Shown: positions 51,789 to 62,132, counted from the first letter of the stretch. The stretch: DNA of 64,000 nucleotides from JAJECS01 sp965198185 (GCA_965198185.1 CBDAOU010000001.1:992001-1056000); one strand, 5' to 3'. Numbers and translations are program-made. The notes: generated by a model not told the origin, from the sequence alone.

Positions 51789-51821
51789 GCGCGGGGGCAA
51801 CGCCGGTAGTTGCCCCCGCGC
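51789..51821 (+). terminator. Strong hairpin after sodA
   Basis: GCGCGGGGGCAAC (51789-51801), loop GCCGGTA, GTTGCCCCCGCGC (51809-51821): a perfect 13-base stem 15 bases after the sodA stop. No T-run follows, so it may be a partial terminator or a repeat-family member related to 18067-18092. Confidence 0.55.
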
Positions 51822-51888
51822 GCCGCGCCTTCCTATGCTCGCCAAGCGGCGTCGGCCGCCTCAGCCCCAGAATCGACAGGCCTAGCCC

Positions 51889-52701
51889 GTGTTAGCGCTC
51901 TTCCGGCGTCTTCCGTGGATCTATCAGATCGGCCTCATCGTCGTGCTGGTGGCCGCGCTGATCGTATTGGGATTTCTTGCGCTGCAGCAGTTCCAGGCGG
52001 GCGCGACACCTGAAGAAGAGGTCTCGGCAACCGTCGACGTCGGCGGCTCCGCGCAGTATTTCCCGCAGGGCGAGCAGCCGCAGGGCCTGCACGTCATCGG
52101 CGTGGGCGAGCTGCTGCGCACGCCGGATCTCGCCATCGTCGTCTTTGGCGTTGCGGCCGAGGCGCCCTCGGCGGCGGCTGCGGGCGAGAGCGTGCAAGAG
52201 GCCGCCGACGACGTGGTGAAGGCCGTCAGAGACCTCGACGACCTCGGCCTCAATGACCATGACATTCAAGTCGGCAGCGTTGCCCTCACGCCCAACTACC
52301 CGGATCGGGAGCGCGCAGGCACGCCCGCCGGCTACACCGCCGCGACGACGATCAGGGTCCGCGTCTCGAAGATCGATCGAGCGGCGGATGTGATCGACGC
52401 GGGGTTCGCAGCCGGCGCCGACGCCTTGCACGCATTGACCTATACCCTGGCCGACGAGGCGGCACACACCGCCGACGCGCTGCGCCTGGCAACCATCAGC
52501 GCCGCCGATAAGGCCCGGGCAATCGCCGAGGCCCTACAGGGGCGGACGGCCGGTCTGATCAATATTGAAGAAAAGGTCGATGTGATCCCCGTGCTTGCCA
52601 AGAAGGTAGATCCGGCGCTGGCCAAGCAAGCCGCCGCGGCGGCGCCGCCGGGTCAGGTGGTCATCCGGGCCGTGGTGCGGGCCAACTTCGCCTTCGAATA
52701 G
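51889..52701 (+). CDS. SIMPL (DUF541) domain protein, membrane-anchored
   Basis: 270 residues from GTG 51889. Membrane helix at about 11-35 (IYQIGLIVVLVAALIVLGFL), then the SIMPL domain: LHVIGVGELLRTPDLAIVVF, DLDDLGLNDHDIQVGSVALT and a C-terminal VVIRAVVRANFAFE. Function of the family is unclear; some are outer-membrane or periplasmic proteins. About 170 bases of control region separate it from ktrB. Confidence 0.85.
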   Translation: MLALFRRLPWIYQIGLIVVLVAALIVLGFLALQQFQAGATPEEEVSATVDVGGSAQYFPQGEQPQGLHVIGVGELLRTPDLAIVVFGVAAEAPSAAAAGESVQEAADDVVKAVRDLDDLGLNDHDIQVGSVALTPNYPDRERAGTPAGYTAATTIRVRVSKIDRAADVIDAGFAAGADALHALTYTLADEAAHTADALRLATISAADKARAIAEALQGRTAGLINIEEKVDVIPVLAKKVDPALAKQAAAAAPPGQVVIRAVVRANFAFE

Positions 52702-52869
52702 GCCGCGCGCGGTTCGCCAGACTCGCGGCGCAGTTGCAGCCGGTCCAATTCATTCCCCGCCGCCCAACATTTCCGCCAAGCGTCGCGCACCAGACGGCGC
52801 ATCATGGTCCGGCGCGAGTCATCATGCGTAGGGTGACGGCCGCTACATTGCGTCGGACTTGGGGGTGGA

Positions 52870-54315
52870 ATGAGCATTAGCCGCCGCGGCGCACCGGGGG
52901 TTCCGGAGCCCCTTGGGCTTGCGGACCGTGTGGTCACCCTGCCACGCCGGGCGACCCAGCGGCTGCGCGCCGACAAGCGCGCCCAAGCCCCCAGCCCCTC
53001 GCGGCCGGGCGTGTCCCTCGCCGTGGGCTTCGCCGCCCTTGTCGCCGTCGGCACCGGATTGCTGCTGTTGCCATTCGCCAGCGAAGGCGAAGGCACCGAC
53101 TTCATCACGGCGCTGTTCACGGCCACCTCGGCCGTCTGCGTCACGGGCCTGACCGTCGTGTCCACCGCGGACCACTGGACCGCGTTCGGCGAGGCCGTGA
53201 TCCTGATGCTCATTCAGGTGGGCGCGCTCGGATTCGTGACGGGCGCGGTGGTGATTCTGACGCTGGCCGGGCGGCGCACCTCGTCGCGTGAGCAGCTTCT
53301 CTTCGGGCAGCCGCTGGGGCTGGACCAGCCCGGCGGACTGCTGGGGCTGATATGGCGCGTCGCCGCGTTGACGCTGCTCGCCGAAGCCATTGGGTTTGGA
53401 TTCGTGCTGTGGTACGCGACGGGCGACGCGACGATCGAAAACCCGCTGTGGTGGTCGGCGTTCCACGCGATTTCGGCCTTCACCAACGCCGGGTTCAACG
53501 TGGAGCCGGGCACCGCCAGCATGGGACGTCTGGTGGACGCCACCAACGTGCTGGCCACGTTCGGCGTGCTCAGCGTGCTGGGCGGCGTGGGGTTCACCGT
53601 GATTTTCGACGCCCTGCGCCGGCGCTCGTGGCGCCGACTCTCGCTGGAGAGCAAGCTGGTGCTGACCACGATGTTCATCGTGTCGCTGATCGGGTTCGCG
53701 GTCTTGTGGATTCTCACGCCGACCTTCGGCGGCGCGATCGCCGACGACGACCTGGGCGGGCGGACGGTCACGGCCGCCTTTCACACCATCAATCGCACCG
53801 CCGGGCTGACCACCGTCGATCTCGGTGCGCTGGGGCTGGACGCGTGGACCGCGATCATGATGTTGATGTTCATCGGCGGAGCCTCGGCCTCGGTCGCGGG
53901 CGGCGTCACACTGAACACAATGGGCGTGCTCACCGTGGCGGCGGCCTCGCACATTCGCGGACATCGCTCGCCCACGGCCTTCGGTCGCACCATTGCCACC
54001 GTCACGGTGACCCGGGCGCTCACCGTGGTGCTGCTGTCGGTGATGGCCGTCTTCATCGCCACGCTGGTGATGAGTGTGGCCGAGCGTGAATCGGGCCACC
54101 CGCTGGGCAACCTGCTGTTCGAGTCGATCTCGGCATTCGCGGTAGTGGGATACTCGACCGGAATCACGCCCGACCTCTCGGTCGTCTCGAAAGCGGTGCT
54201 GGTGGTGGCCATGTTCGTCGGCCGGCTGGGCGCGCTGACCCTGGCGCAGGCGCTGGTGACGCGCGAGCGGCCCGAGTTGATCAGGTTTCCCGAGGAAACG
54301 ATCAAAGTTGGCTAG
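52870..54315 (+). CDS. ktrB: Potassium uptake protein, KtrB/TrkH type
   Basis: 481 residues, about ten membrane segments. Selectivity-filter-like loops of the family: TSAVCVTGLTVVSTADHW, FHAISAFTNAGFNVEPGTAS, FHTINRTAGLTTVDLGA and FAVVGYSTGITPDLSVVS. Works with the RCK subunit encoded 21 bases downstream. Takes up potassium with the membrane potential or sodium. Confidence 0.93.
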   Translation: MSISRRGAPGVPEPLGLADRVVTLPRRATQRLRADKRAQAPSPSRPGVSLAVGFAALVAVGTGLLLLPFASEGEGTDFITALFTATSAVCVTGLTVVSTADHWTAFGEAVILMLIQVGALGFVTGAVVILTLAGRRTSSREQLLFGQPLGLDQPGGLLGLIWRVAALTLLAEAIGFGFVLWYATGDATIENPLWWSAFHAISAFTNAGFNVEPGTASMGRLVDATNVLATFGVLSVLGGVGFTVIFDALRRRSWRRLSLESKLVLTTMFIVSLIGFAVLWILTPTFGGAIADDDLGGRTVTAAFHTINRTAGLTTVDLGALGLDAWTAIMMLMFIGGASASVAGGVTLNTMGVLTVAAASHIRGHRSPTAFGRTIATVTVTRALTVVLLSVMAVFIATLVMSVAERESGHPLGNLLFESISAFAVVGYSTGITPDLSVVSKAVLVVAMFVGRLGALTLAQALVTRERPELIRFPEETIKVG

Positions 54316-54336
54316 CTGCCCGCGCATGGTGTCGGC

Positions 54337-54993
54337 ATGCACATTCTCGTAGCCGGACTCGGTCGATTCGGCCGCAACCTGGCCGTCACCCTGACGCACC
54401 TGGGGCATGACGTCGTCGCGATCGACATGTCCCAGCGGGCCGTGCAAGACATTGCCCCGGATATCGAAGCAGCGGTCACGGGAGACGCCACGGACGAGGA
54501 TGTGCTGCGCGAGATCGGCGCGGCCGACGTGCAGTTGGCGATCGTGGGCATGGCGGAGATCGAGGCCAGCGTCCTCATCACGACGAATCTGAAGAACTTG
54601 AACGTGCCGTTGGTTTACGCCAAGGCGTCGAGCGACGTGCACCGCACGATCCTCGAACGGGTGGGCGCGGACCGCGTGATCTTCCCCGAGCAGGAGATGG
54701 CCGTACGCCTGGCTCAGACGGTCGAGACCGCGCGCGCCATGGACTATTTCGAGCTCCTGCCCCACCTGGGCATTGCCCAGATTCCTGTCGGCGCGGCCTT
54801 TGCCGGTCGCACCCTGGCCAGCATGAACCTGCGCGGTCGTCATAACGCCACGGTGCTGGCCATCAAGCGGGGCAACGAGCTGGTCGTGATGCCGGAGCTG
54901 ACCGACGTGGTGCTGACCGACGACGTGCTGGTGGTCGTTGGCCGCGACGACGACCTGGCGCGCATCGTGGCTGCCAGCGAAGGCGGCGAATAA
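54337..54993 (+). CDS. ktrA: Potassium uptake regulatory subunit, KtrA/TrkA type
   Basis: 218 residues. RCK-N Rossmann domain (MHILVAGLGRFGRNLAVTLT, VVAIDMSQRAVQD) binding NAD or ATP/ADP, and RCK-C domain (GIAQIPVGAAFAGRTLASMN, VVVGRDDDLARIV). Cytosolic gate of KtrB. Confidence 0.93.
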   Translation: MHILVAGLGRFGRNLAVTLTHLGHDVVAIDMSQRAVQDIAPDIEAAVTGDATDEDVLREIGAADVQLAIVGMAEIEASVLITTNLKNLNVPLVYAKASSDVHRTILERVGADRVIFPEQEMAVRLAQTVETARAMDYFELLPHLGIAQIPVGAAFAGRTLASMNLRGRHNATVLAIKRGNELVVMPELTDVVLTDDVLVVVGRDDDLARIVAASEGGE

Positions 54994-55169
54994 ATCCCCC
55001 GGCCTGTGGATAGCCCGTGGACAGCCCTGGACGGGCGAATTCTCGCCTAGTCCAGCCGACGGCTCAGTCTTCAAGTCGGGAGCGAGCGTCCCAGGCCGCA
55101 AACGGCTCGCACGTCCCTCACTACTGGTGATTCGCACCTATCCACAGCGTGGATCGAGCGCCGACGGCC

Positions 55170-55216
55170 TACCACATGTTGGCTGTAGACCTGAAACTCC
55201 CCTAGATGTTGTACAC
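55170..55216 (+). promoter_or_regulatory. Candidate NrdR-type boxes upstream of the ribonucleotide reductase
   Basis: Two similar motifs, TACCACATGTTGGCTGTAG and CCCCTAGATGTTGTACACG, share ATGTTG with exactly 30 bases between them, close to three helical turns. NrdR boxes are 16-base motifs that come in such pairs upstream of nrd operons. The match to the consensus is only moderate. The rest of 54994-55347 (354 bases) holds no supported gene; a -10-like element is not clear. Confidence 0.35.
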
Positions 55217-55347
55217 GGCGGCTCGCAGGCTGTAGCATGCGCCTACCGAGTCGCATCTTGCGGCCGGCGCGGGGAAAGTCGCGCCGTGAGCGTAGAGAAA
55301 GGCGTAGGTACTCGTCCCGCGCATGCAGCCGGGAGGTCGCGGCAACC

Positions 55348-55680
55348 ATGATTCAGATCATCGGGGAGATGCACAAAACTCGAGACGGGCGCTCCTTCTT
55401 CATTGACTACGCCCAGTTCATTCCGGAGGCCGGGGCGTATGACCTCGTGCTCTTCGGGTTGCGGCGCGATGAGCAGGATTTCTCGATGACGGTGGCGTTC
55501 CCCGAAGAGTCCATGAGCGCGTGGGGCGCACGCGACTTCCTCGTGCGCGAGGGGTTGGCGTACGTCCGGGCCCAACTGGATCACGGGGTCGAAGAGGACG
55601 GATCGCTGATTGAAGCGCCCTCGGCGGCCGGCGGCACGAACTATCGGATTTCCATGCCGAGGCGACCGCACCGGGCGTAG
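55348..55680 (+). CDS. Small hypothetical protein upstream of nrdJ
   Basis: 110 residues from ATG 55348 with GGGAGG about 13 bases upstream. It begins MIQIIGEMHKTRDGRSFFID and is acidic to neutral, with no membrane segment, Cys or known motif. Ends 127 bases before nrdJ in the same direction, so it may share its promoter. Not recognised. Confidence 0.6.
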   Translation: MIQIIGEMHKTRDGRSFFIDYAQFIPEAGAYDLVLFGLRRDEQDFSMTVAFPEESMSAWGARDFLVREGLAYVRAQLDHGVEEDGSLIEAPSAAGGTNYRISMPRRPHRA

Positions 55681-55807
55681 TTCGTCATTCGTCGAAGGCG
55701 CTGCCATCGCAGCGCCTTTGTTGTCCACAATGAATTACGGGGGAGCCGGTAACGCTTCCGCCGGAGCAGGGTCTCCGGCCAATTCGGGGAGGAGATCGGG
55801 GGAGAGG

Positions 55808-58455
55808 ATGCTAGAGACAAGAGCTAGAGTTCCAGCCACGCCGCCGACCGCCGCGACCTGGCCGTCCTTGTCCGACAACGCCCTCGCCGTGCTGAAAAAG
55901 CGCTATTTCCTCAAGGACCGCGTCGACCATCCCATTGAGGACGTCGATCAATTCTTCGAGCGGGTCACGCGCGGGGTGATCGACGTCGAGCGCGACCGGG
56001 AGTGGGTGGACGACGCCGGGCATCGCGAGCTCTTCGACGACATGTATGGACTGCTGCGCGGGCTCCGCTTCGTGCCCAACAGCCCCTGCCTGATGAATGC
56101 GGGCAAGCCCGGTGGCTATGCCCAGCTCGCGGCGTGCTTCGTGCTGCCCATCGAGGACGACCTGCGCGGCATCAAGACCACCGACATGAACGCCGCCATC
56201 ATTCACCAGACGGGCGGCGGCACCGGCTTCAACTTCTCGCGCATCCGGCCGCGTGGCGATTTCGTCCGCAGCTCGGGCGGCGTGGCCAGCGGGCCGGTGA
56301 GCTTCATGTCCATGATCGACTACTCCTGCGGCGAGATTAAGCAGGGGGGCACGCGCCGGGGCGCCAACATGGGCATCCTCAACGTCGACCACCCCGACAT
56401 CGAAGACTTCATCCGCTGCAAGACCAGCGACGGGCGGATTTCGAACTTCAATATCTCGGTGGGCGTGACCGATGCGTTCATGGCGGCGGTGGATGCCGGC
56501 GGCGGCTACGACCTGGTGAATCCGCGCACCGGGAAGACGCACGTGGATCCGGTCACCGAGACTCCCGCCCGCACCAGCGCGCCCGACATCTGGCGCAAGC
56601 TGGTGGACGGCGCCTGGCTCAACGGCGAACCCGGCATGATCTTCCTGGACCGGCTGGAGCGCACCAATCCCACGCCGTCGGTCGCGCGGCAGGACACGAC
56701 GAATCCCTGTGGCGAGCAGCCGCTGCTGCCCTATGAGGCGTGCGTGCTCGGCAGCCTGAATCTCACGCAACACCTCACCCACGACGGAAGCGCGATCGAC
56801 TGGAACGCGCTGCGCCGCGACGTGCGGCTGTCCATCCGCTTCCTGGACGACATGGTGGAGGCCTCGAACTTCCCGCTGGAGGAAATCGACGCCATCGTCA
56901 AGCACGGCAACCGCCGCGTGGGCCTGGGAATCATGGGCTGGGCGGACATTCTGTTCACTCTGGGCGTCGCCTATGACAGCCCCGAGGCGGAAGAGCTGGG
57001 CGAGCGGGTGATGCAGTGCATCAACGAAGAAGCGCGCCGCGCCTCCGAGACGCTGGCCGAAGCGCGCGGGGCGTTCCCGAACTTCAAGGGCTCGCTCTGG
57101 GACTCGCAGGGCCACGCGCCGCGCCGCAACGCCACCGTCACAACCATCGCGCCGACCGGCACGATCAGCATGATCGCGGACTGCTCCAGCGGCATTGAGC
57201 CGCTCTTCGCGCTCATCTTCTGGAAGAACGTGATGCGCGACGGCGACGACAACGCGGCCACCTCGCTGCGCTACGTCAATCCGCAGTTCGAGCAGTACGC
57301 CCGCGAGCACGGGTTCTACAGCGACGAACTGCTGGACGCCATCACCGACAACCACGGCAGCGTGCGCATCACCGCTCACACGCCGGACACGGCGCGCCAG
57401 GCGCTGGAGACCGTCCCCGACGAAGCTCGCCGCCTATTCGTGACGGCGCACGACGTGAGGCCGGATTGGCACATCCGCGTGCAGGCGGCGTTTCAGCGCC
57501 ACACCGAGAACGCGGTGTCCAAGACCATCAACTTCCCGTACGAGGCGACGCGGGAGGACGTTGAGCGTGGCTATCGCCTCGCCTACACCCTGGGGTGCAA
57601 GGGCGTGACGGTCTATCGCGACGGCAGCCGCGACTTGCAGGTGCTGACCACGAGCGACACCGGTGACAACACCCGGCGGGAAGAAACTCCAGCCGAGGAG
57701 GCCCCGGCAGCGATCGACGCGGCCACGAACGGCCATGCCGCCGCGCCCGTACCGGCCGAGGTGGCCAACGGGCACCCCGCGCCAGCGCCAGTGCCGGCGC
57801 CACCGGCCGCTGCTCCCGAGCCGCTGCCGATGGTTGCCGCGCAAGAACGGGAACGGCCTGACCAAATCCGCGGCACCACCACGCGCATCCGCACTGGGTG
57901 TGGGCCGCTGTTCGTCACGGTGAACGACGACGAGCGCGGATCCCCGTTCGAGTTGTTTGCCACGCTGGGCAAGGCTGGCGGGTGCGCGGCGGCGCAGACC
58001 GAGGCCATCGGGCGGCTCGTCTCGCTCGCGCTGCGCTCCGGCGCGCCCGTGGACACCGTCCACAGCCACTTGCGCGGCATCACGTGCCACCGACCGTCAG
58101 GATTCGGGCCCACCCGCGTCCTCTCGTGCGGCGACGCGATCGCCCAGGTCGTCGCGCTGCGCATGAGCTCGCAGCCCGAGGGCTACGTCCCCATGGTCGA
58201 CCTGCAAGGCGAGGGCACCTATGCCCCGCCGAGCGTGACGCTGGAAGGCGACCGGTCGGCACACATGCCGGTTGCCGCTGCGGCCCCAGCTGCGGAAGCG
58301 GGACCGGCTTCGATGGGCCACGCCGACGCGCAGCCACGATGTCGGCGACGGGCATGTCCTTCGCCGGCGCGTGCCCCTCCTGCGGCAGCAGCCACCTGGT
58401 GTCGGCGGAGGGCTGCCTCAAGTGCATTTCGTGCGGCTACAGCGACTGCGGCTGA
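55808..58455 (+). pseudogene. nrdJ: Class II (B12-dependent) ribonucleotide reductase, with a frameshift before its zinc finger
   Basis: From ATG 55808 the catalytic barrel is intact: FVPNSPCLMNAGKPGGYAQL, QTGGGTGFNFSRIRP, GTRRGANMGILNVDHPDIE, NPCGEQPLLPYEACVLGSLN (active-site Cys and Glu) and APTGTISMIADCSSGIEPLF. A TSCPD-like domain follows (TGCGPLFVTVNDDERGSPFE). The C-terminal zinc finger GACPSCGSSHLVSAEGC, then LKCISCGYSDCG with stop at 58455 lies in the next frame, and the first frame runs on as Arg/Ala-rich nonsense. One base is missing somewhere in 58310-58338. The enzyme makes deoxynucleotides with adenosylcobalamin. The finger is needed to re-reduce the active site, so an assembly error is likely. 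Confidence 0.88.
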
Positions 58456-58491
58456 CCTCGGACGCCGGCGACCGCACCGCGGCGTAGATTG

Positions 58492-59142
58492 ATGGAGGAC
58501 GCGCCGGAGCGTCAGCTCGTCAATCGGATGATCCGCGCGTCGCGGCTGGAACGTCCGCTCTACACGGAGGTTGCAGGGGATATCACCGCGACCCGACCGG
58601 CGCTGCAGGTTGTCGTGATTGCGGCCCTGGCGTCCGCCTTCGCAACGTTCGTCGGGTATCAGGTCAGTCCGCCCGAGCCCGAATGGCTTGGCCTCGACGA
58701 AGGCGCCGCACAGGCCATCCAGGATTCGTTGCTCGGGACGGCATTTGTGTTGGGATTCGTGCTCACGCCCATCTTGAGCATCGTCGGGTGGCTGTCCTGG
58801 TCGGGCGTGGCCTGGTTCGTCGGCACGCGCTTGGTCGCCCCCGGGATGCAGCAGGTTGAGTTTCTGGAGGTGGCGCGGGCCACGGGATTCGCGCAGGCGC
58901 CCGGGGTCCTGGGCGTGGTGGGATTCATTCCCGTGTTGGGATTCTTCGTGCAGCTCGCGGTGCTGCTGTGGCTGCTGGTGTCCGGCTTCTTCGCGATCCG
59001 GGAGTCAATGCGCCTCACCGACGGTCAGGCCATCGCCACGATGGTCGTCGGCGTGATCGCCTACCTCATCATCATCATCGTGATCGGGGGCGCCGTGCTC
59101 ACCGGCGTGATTGGCTCTGCGTTCGTCGGCACCGTCACCTAG
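58492..59142 (+). CDS. YIP1 family membrane protein
   Basis: 216 residues from ATG 58492. About five membrane segments with the YIP1 pattern (FLEVARATGFAQAPGVLGVV, LLWLLVSGFFAIRESMRLTD, IIIIVIGGAVLTGVIGSAFV). Function unknown in bacteria. Its stop TAG coincides with the copied 3' end of pckA (shared CTAG at 59139-59142). Confidence 0.82.
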   Translation: MEDAPERQLVNRMIRASRLERPLYTEVAGDITATRPALQVVVIAALASAFATFVGYQVSPPEPEWLGLDEGAAQAIQDSLLGTAFVLGFVLTPILSIVGWLSWSGVAWFVGTRLVAPGMQQVEFLEVARATGFAQAPGVLGVVGFIPVLGFFVQLAVLLWLLVSGFFAIRESMRLTDGQAIATMVVGVIAYLIIIIVIGGAVLTGVIGSAFVGTVT

Positions 59143-59264
59143 GCGCCGGCCGGAGGCTCCGCCGCCAGCACCTCCGCCGAGACGGTCGACGCGAATGGCT
59201 GGAAGGCCTCGCGCATGCGCTGCGCCAACTGCACGGCCTGCGCGTCGTAGCGGGCGGGATCGGC
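59139..59264 (-). pseudogene. Duplicated 3' scrap of pckA
   Basis: About 123 bases match the true pckA end (59595-59717) with roughly five differences. The frame is intact over 41 codons: ADPARYDAQAVQLAQRMREA, then FQPFASTVSAEVLAAEPPAG and A with a TAG stop, while the real gene ends in TGA. Similarity stops abruptly at 59264. There is no start codon or upstream part. A recent copy of only the gene's tail. Confidence 0.85.
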
Positions 59265-59591
59265 TCAGCATTCGTGGGCGCGGTTTCCTTGGCGACGGCC
59301 AATCGCGGCTGGCGCCGCCGTGGGCCGCTTCGAGAGCGTCGCCGGATCAGTGCGAGGCACGCGATGCCGCGGCAGGGTATAGTACCGGAGTGTGGCCAGG
59401 GGATCGGGCGGCCGCCTGCTAGAGTCGCAACGATCCCGCTGGCACACACCCCGGCGCGCCCAGTCTATCCGGGGATACACTCGCTCTGGGGCGCGCTCTC
59501 GCCGCCATGTACATGCCAAACCTGCTGGCGCTGCTATGGCCTCGGCCTGGATGCTCCCAATGTCGCGGTGAGCCGAGGCGCAGGCGGCGCC
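59265..59591. other. Intergenic region downstream of pckA
   Basis: No supported gene. A TATAGT element at 59379-59384 could be a promoter -10, but nothing convincing follows it. The region separates pckA from its copied 3' scrap. Confidence 0.4.
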
Positions 59592-61199
59592 TCAGGCCCC
59601 GGCCGGAGGTTCCGCCGCCAGCACCTCCGCCGAGACGGTCGACGCGAATGGCTGGAAGGCCTCGCGCATGCGATGCGCCAACTGCATGGCCTGCGCGTCG
59701 TAGCGGGCAGGATCGGCCCACTGGCCGCGGGCATCGAGCAGGTCGCCGGGGACATCGGGACACGTCGAGGGCACGCGCAGCCCGAACACCGGCTCAACGG
59801 TGTCCGGCACGCCGTGGAGGGCGCCGCTGAGCGCGGCGCGGATCATGGCCCGCGTGTGCGGCAGCTGCACCCGGTCGCTCTCGCCGGCGGGGCCGCCCAG
59901 CCAGCCGGTGTTGACCAGCCACACGTGCGGCTGGTGCTGCTCGAGCCGCTCGCCCAGCATCGCCGCATAGGTCGGCGGCGGCAGCGGCAAGAACGGCGCG
60001 CCAAAGCAGGCGCTGAAGGTCGCCTGCGGGTCGGTGACCCCGCGCTCGGTTCCGGCCACGCGCGCGGTGTAGCCGAGCAGGAAGTGATACATGGCCTGCT
60101 CGGTGGTCAACCGTGAGATCGGCGGCAGGACGCCAAAGGCGTCGGCCGCCAGCAGCACGATGTTGCGGGGATGCCCGGCCATGCCGCCGGGAACCACGTT
60201 CTGGAGATGCGAGATGGGATACGCGCCGCGGGTGTTCTCGGTGATCTCATCCGAGTCGAGGTCGAGCCGGCGCGACTCGGCGTCCAAGGGGAGGTTTTCC
60301 AGCACCGTGCCGAAGCGCCGCGTGGTCTGGTAGATCTCCGGCTCGTTCTCGGCGGACAGGCGGATGGTCTTGGCGTAGCACCCGCCCTCGAAGTTGAAGA
60401 TGCCGGTATCGCTCCAGCCGTGCTCGTCGTCGCCGATCAGCGGACGTTCGGGGTCGGTCGAGAGCGTGGTCTTGCCCGTGCCGGAGAGTCCGAAGAACAG
60501 CGCCACGTCGCCCTCGGCGCCAACGTTGGCCGAGCAATGCATCGACAGCACGCCGCGCTGCGGGAGCAGGTAGTTGAGGATGGTGAAGATGGATTTCTTC
60601 ATCTCCCCGCCGTAGGCGGTGCCGCCGATGATGATGAGCCGCGCGGCGAAGTTGACGACGATGAACGTGCCGGACCTGGTGCCGTCCACTTCCGGGTCCG
60701 CCTGAAAGCCCGGCATGTCGATGACGGTGAACTCGGGCTCATGGTCGGCGAGCTCGTCGGCCGTGGGCACGATGAAGAGGTTGCGCGCAAAGAGGTTGTG
60801 CCAGGCCAGCTCGTTGATCACCCGCACCGAGAGCCGGTAGCGGGGATCGGCGCCGGCGAAGCAGTCCTGGACGTAGAGGTTGCGTCCCTGCATGTAGGCG
60901 CGGAGACGCCCGAATAGCGTGTCGAAGCGCTCGGGCTCGAGCGGCTGGTTGTGGTCGCCCCACCACACGGCGTCCGCGCGCTCGGCGTCGCGCACCACCA
61001 ACTTGTCATTTGGCGACCGCCCGGTGTGGGGAACGGTCCGCACCACCAAGGGACCCAGATGCGCGATTTCGCCTTCGCCCGCGCGCACGGCGTGCTCGTA
61101 CAGCTTGCTCGTGGGGAGATTCGAGAACACCTGACCGTGATTCTTGATCCCGAGCGCGGCGAGCGAGCCCGATCGAAGGTCGTCACCTGCATCCGACAC
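59592..61199 (-). CDS. pckA: Phosphoenolpyruvate carboxykinase (ATP)
   Basis: 535 residues from GTG 61199, preceded by GAGG. Landmarks: HTGRSPNDKLVV, NELAWHNLFARNLFI, AYGGEMKKSIFTILNYLLPQ, P-loop LFFGLSGTGKTTLSTDP and LIGDDEHGWSDTGIFNFEGG. Interconverts oxaloacetate and PEP with ATP in gluconeogenesis. The last 41 codons have been copied to 59139-59264. Confidence 0.96.
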   Translation of the reverse strand: MSDAGDDLRSGSLAALGIKNHGQVFSNLPTSKLYEHAVRAGEGEIAHLGPLVVRTVPHTGRSPNDKLVVRDAERADAVWWGDHNQPLEPERFDTLFGRLRAYMQGRNLYVQDCFAGADPRYRLSVRVINELAWHNLFARNLFIVPTADELADHEPEFTVIDMPGFQADPEVDGTRSGTFIVVNFAARLIIIGGTAYGGEMKKSIFTILNYLLPQRGVLSMHCSANVGAEGDVALFFGLSGTGKTTLSTDPERPLIGDDEHGWSDTGIFNFEGGCYAKTIRLSAENEPEIYQTTRRFGTVLENLPLDAESRRLDLDSDEITENTRGAYPISHLQNVVPGGMAGHPRNIVLLAADAFGVLPPISRLTTEQAMYHFLLGYTARVAGTERGVTDPQATFSACFGAPFLPLPPPTYAAMLGERLEQHQPHVWLVNTGWLGGPAGESDRVQLPHTRAMIRAALSGALHGVPDTVEPVFGLRVPSTCPDVPGDLLDARGQWADPARYDAQAMQLAHRMREAFQPFASTVSAEVLAAEPPAGA

Positions 61200-61289
61200 G
61201 AAGCGGCCTCCTCAGTTCGGTAGCGGGCGCACGAGCCGTCGTCGTGGGGTCGTACGCCGTAGGGGACGTGTCTGCCGTCCGGCGCACCG

Positions 61290-62132
61290 ATGGTACAGAT
61301 TCGTGCTGCCGCACGGCGGTTGCCGGTGGACCAAGTGCTGGCCACAATGCTCGACGGCGCGTTCGACGGGAGCCACTACATGCCGATCCGCCTGAGCCAG
61401 ATCGACGGGATGCCCCCGTCGTCGCCGTATTTCCCGCGTCCGCCCGCGCGCTATCGGGGGATGCGTGCGCAGACAGTGCTGTTCCGCGCGGACCCAAATC
61501 GCGTGGCCGATCTGTTGCCCGAATGCCTCGCGCCGGATCCCGACGGGGCCTGTGCGGCCATCGGCGTCGACGCGCCGTGGTCGAGCCACTACGGCGCGTT
61601 TCAGGCCATCGTCGTCGCGGCGGGATGCGACTTCGAAGGACGCGCGGGCTACTACGTGGTGGTGCAGTACGTGAACTCTCGCGGCAGCATTCCGGCGGGC
61701 CGCGAAATCTGGGGCACGCCCAAAGTCTGGGCCGACATGCGTGTGGAGCAGGCGGAGCGCGTGATGGCCACGACCGCCTCGGTTGGCGGAGTGGATATCG
61801 CGTCCGTGCGCTCGACGGCGCACCGGCCGTGCGACCCGGGCGACTTGCCGGCGCTCACGCCCATGTGGCGCCTCAAGGTCATTCCCCGCGCCGACGGCAA
61901 CGGGCTGGACGTTCTGCAGCTCGTTTCCGGCGGCCGCCCGGGTGCGGACACGGTGGTCCATGCCAGCCGCGCCGGCGATGGGGTCGTGGAGTTCCGTCCG
62001 TCGCCCGTATTCGACGTGATGGCGCTTGAGCCGCGGGAGTTTCTGGGATCGTTTTACGCCGAGTCAGACTTCACCGAAGACTTCGGCGTCATCGACCGGG
62101 ATTTCCTCAAGGAGCCGTGGCAGGGCTCGTAG
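61290..62132 (+). CDS. Acetoacetate decarboxylase family protein
   Basis: 280 residues. YVNSRGSIPAGREIWGTPKV carries the family motif with the Schiff-base-type Lys (GTPK), and GAFQAIVVAAGCDFEGRAGY and PCDPGDLPALTPMWRLKVIP fit the fold. Members include true decarboxylases and related aldolase-dehydratases. Substrate unknown. Divergent from pckA. Confidence 0.85.
   Translation: MVQIRAAARRLPVDQVLATMLDGAFDGSHYMPIRLSQIDGMPPSSPYFPRPPARYRGMRAQTVLFRADPNRVADLLPECLAPDPDGACAAIGVDAPWSSHYGAFQAIVVAAGCDFEGRAGYYVVVQYVNSRGSIPAGREIWGTPKVWADMRVEQAERVMATTASVGGVDIASVRSTAHRPCDPGDLPALTPMWRLKVIPRADGNGLDVLQLVSGGRPGADTVVHASRAGDGVVEFRPSPVFDVMALEPREFLGSFYAESDFTEDFGVIDRDFLKEPWQGS

Noticed and set aside
54994..55807. A cobalamin riboswitch before the B12-dependent reductase
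   Set aside because: No B12-box-like sequence or the expected arms were found in the upstream regions.
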